IMG/VR virus record: IMGVR_UViG_3300047478_000083
Location: 1-42,334 of that record
DNA: 42,334 bases
DNA from: a virus
Strand: one strand, 5' to 3'
The notes beneath the pieces are model-generated. The model was not told where the DNA came from and made no database searches. It was given only the letters and a program-made list of their open reading frames with translations. Positions 41,202-42,334 of the stretch are shown in pieces. How positions within the stretch are numbered: the first letter of the stretch is position 1; the number at the start of each line of letters is the position of its first letter. Position numbers and translations under genes: made by a program.

Positions 41202-41347
41202 GGTGCATCCTCCAAAATTATCGCTTGATAAAACCAACCATGCGCCCCCTGAAATGGGTTGCCATATAGCTTCCAGCCTTGATTCAATAATACAGTTACT
41301 CGATCCTGTAACTCTGGCAAGTGGTCAGCAATAATGTCGTACTTCAT
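41195..41347 (-). CDS. DUF1737-like mini-protein, 50 aa
   Basis: ATG at 41347 overlaps the pentapeptide-gene stop (ATGA); TAA at 41195-41197. Sequence MKYDIIADHLPELQDRVTVLLNQGWKLYGNPFQGAHGWFYQAIIL fits the DUF1737 pattern 'V-x-x-LL-x-x-GW-x-L-x-G-x-P ... QA'. Small proteins of this kind are common in phages; function unknown. Confidence 0.65.
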   Translation of the reverse strand: MKYDIIADHLPELQDRVTVLLNQGWKLYGNPFQGAHGWFYQAIILEDAPC

Positions 41348-42015
41348 TGTTTTTCTCCAGTCAGGTTAGCTCCAGTCAGGTTAGCTCCAGTCAGGTTAGC
41401 TCCAGTCAGGTCAGCTTCAGTCAGGTCAGCTTCAGTCAGGTTAGCTCCAGTCAGGTCAGCATAGTGCAGGTCAGCTTCAGTCAGGTCAGCTTCAGTCAGG
41501 TCAGCTCCGGTCAGGTTAGCTTTAGTCAGGTCAGCTTCAGTCAGGTCAGCTTTAGTCAGGTCAGCTTCAGTCAGGTCAGCTTCAGTCAGGTCAGCTTTAG
41601 TCAGGTCAGCTTTAGTCAGGTCAGCTTTAGTCAGGTTAGCTCCAGTCAGGTCAGCATAGCGCAGGTTAGCTCCAGTCAGGTCATCTTCAGTCAGGTCAGC
41701 TTCAGTCAGGTCAGCTCTAGTCAGGTTAGCATTAGTCAGGTTAGCTCTAGTCAGGTTAGCTTTATACAGGTTAGCTCCAGGCAGGTCAGCATATCGCAGG
41801 TTAGCTCTAGTCAGGTCAGCATAGCGCAGGTCAGCTCCGGTCAGGTCAGCATAGCGCAGGTCAGCATAGCGCAGGTTAGCTCCGGTCAGGTCAGCATAGC
41901 GCAGGTTAGCTTTAGATTTAACGGCAAGTGTTAAGGTTTTAGCTAAGGTATTATCTGGTGCATCATGGTCGAATAGCACCGCTTGAGTGTATCTATGTTT
42001 GATTTCAATTAACAT
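41344..42015 (-). CDS. Pentapeptide-repeat protein, 223 aa
   Basis: After a short head (MLIEIKHRYTQAVLFDHD), about 36 consecutive A-(D/N)-L-x-x units run almost to the end (TGANLTGEKQ). Such proteins form right-handed quadrilateral beta-helices, often dimers; some mimic DNA and protect gyrase, others have unknown roles. Few units deviate (one EDDL). The 15-base units are so alike that the opposite strand is also open. It overlaps a second, nearly identical gene by seven bases. Confidence 0.9.
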   Translation of the reverse strand: MLIEIKHRYTQAVLFDHDAPDNTLAKTLTLAVKSKANLRYADLTGANLRYADLRYADLTGADLRYADLTRANLRYADLPGANLYKANLTRANLTNANLTRADLTEADLTEDDLTGANLRYADLTGANLTKADLTKADLTKADLTEADLTEADLTKADLTEADLTKANLTGADLTEADLTEADLHYADLTGANLTEADLTEADLTGANLTGANLTGANLTGEKQ

Positions 42016-42334
42016 GGTTTTTCTCCGGTTTGGTCAGCTTCAGTCAGGATAGCTCCAGTCAGGTCAGCATAGCTCAGGTTAGCTTTAGTCAGGTCAGCCC
42101 CAGTCAGGTCAGCTTCAGTCAGGTCAGCTTTAGTCAGGTCAGCTTTAGTCAGGTCAGCTTTAGTCAGGTTAGCTCCAGTCAGGTCAGCATAGCGCAGGTT
42201 AGCTCCAGTCAGGTCATCTTCAGTCAGGTCAGCTTTAGTCAGGTCAGCTTTAGTCAGGTCAGCATTAGTCAGGTTAGCTCTAGTCAGGTTAGCTTTATAC
42301 AGGTTAGCTCCAGGCAGGTCAGCATATCGCAGGT
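41356..42334. repeat. 15-base tandem repeats of the pentapeptide genes
   Basis: Plus-strand unit of the form GTCAGGTCAGCTTCA, repeated for most of 980 bases with changes at a few positions and interrupted by the gene junction near 41.9-42.05 kb. Larger blocks repeat too: the stretch around 41729-41802 matches the last part of the window. Repeat slippage or recombination can change gene length, and the window ends inside the array. Confidence 0.85.
42009..42334 (-). CDS. Second pentapeptide-repeat protein (5' end beyond window)
   Basis: Frame open from the right edge to the TAA at 42009-42011; 107 full residues are visible. Units include RYADLPGANLYKANLTRANL and TEDDLTGANLRYADL, the same runs as in the neighbouring gene, so this is a recent tandem duplicate. 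The tail differs (GAILTEADQTGEKPC). It overlaps the next ATG by seven bases, implying coupled translation. Confidence 0.85.
   Translation of the reverse strand, partial: LRYADLPGANLYKANLTRANLTNADLTKADLTKADLTEDDLTGANLRYADLTGANLTKADLTKADLTKADLTEADLTGADLTKANLSYADLTGAILTEADQTGEKPC

Noticed and set aside
41347-41934. Plus-strand frame with repeated FSQVS units
   Set aside because: It is the complement of the 15-base pentapeptide repeat; a repeat whose length is a multiple of three keeps all frames open. No ribosome site or domain supports it.
41356-42334. CRISPR-like array
   Set aside because: The repeats are contiguous 15-mers without unique spacers and code for pentapeptides.
1-42334. tRNA genes, integrase and lysogeny genes
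   Set aside because: I looked for tRNA T-loop sequences and for integrase or repressor motifs by eye and found none; the lone HTH protein near 26.7 kb is not enough to call lysogeny.

Overview
The window reads as most of a tailed bacteriophage genome, probably a metagenomic contig. Base composition is moderate (low to mid 40s % GC by eye), there are almost no gaps, and neighbouring genes very often share ATGA or TAATG stop/start overlaps. Two convergent transcription blocks meet at a terminator near 22.85 kb. The short-tail-type neck proteins, the set of large internal/ejection proteins and the replication genes point to a podovirus-like phage. The host is probably Gram-negative, using ordinary Shine-Dalgarno sites and sigma70-like promoters; the sequence does not identify it. 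Terminase, portal, major capsid protein and any phage RNA polymerase are absent, so the genome is incomplete. Both ends of the window lie inside repeats, a typical place for an assembly to stop.

Plus strand, 1-22.86 kb (late block): a partial tail fibre with repeated carbohydrate-binding-like modules; neck/adaptor-type proteins with an HNH endonuclease gene among them; a cluster of fibre and tip proteins (5.3-8.3 kb); a holin-like membrane protein and an M15 peptidase endolysin (8.4-9.0 kb); a large tail/stabilisation protein; then five ejection or internal virion proteins ending in a 1741-residue polyvalent protein with an HEIMH metallopeptidase motif and a C-terminal LPD38-like region.

Minus strand, 22.86-33.13 kb (replication block): a primase-helicase, a candidate ssDNA-binding protein, an excisionase-type HTH protein, an SNF2-type helicase, a Cas4/RecB-like nuclease with four cysteines, a family A DNA polymerase and a VRR-NUC nuclease. 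The polymerase gene is split by a 289-nt group I intron with no ORF. A near-perfect sigma70 promoter (27.27 kb) drives the SSB-primase operon, and a strong terminator between SSB and primase should make SSB the more abundant product.

Minus strand, 33.13-34.01 kb: almost 900 bases without a credible gene but packed with nested perfect stems. This looks like a giant ornate non-coding RNA of the GOLLD/ROOL kind, with its own promoter-like sequence overlapping the end of thyX. It is the most interesting object in the window.

Minus strand, 34.0-42.33 kb (accessory block): thyX, a dATP/dGTP-diphosphohydrolase-like protein, an HU-like protein, a SleB-type cell-wall hydrolase, a tandem AP2-domain protein, many very small overlapping genes (several under 60 codons), a set of mosaic paralogues, and two adjacent, nearly identical pentapeptide-repeat genes running off the right edge.
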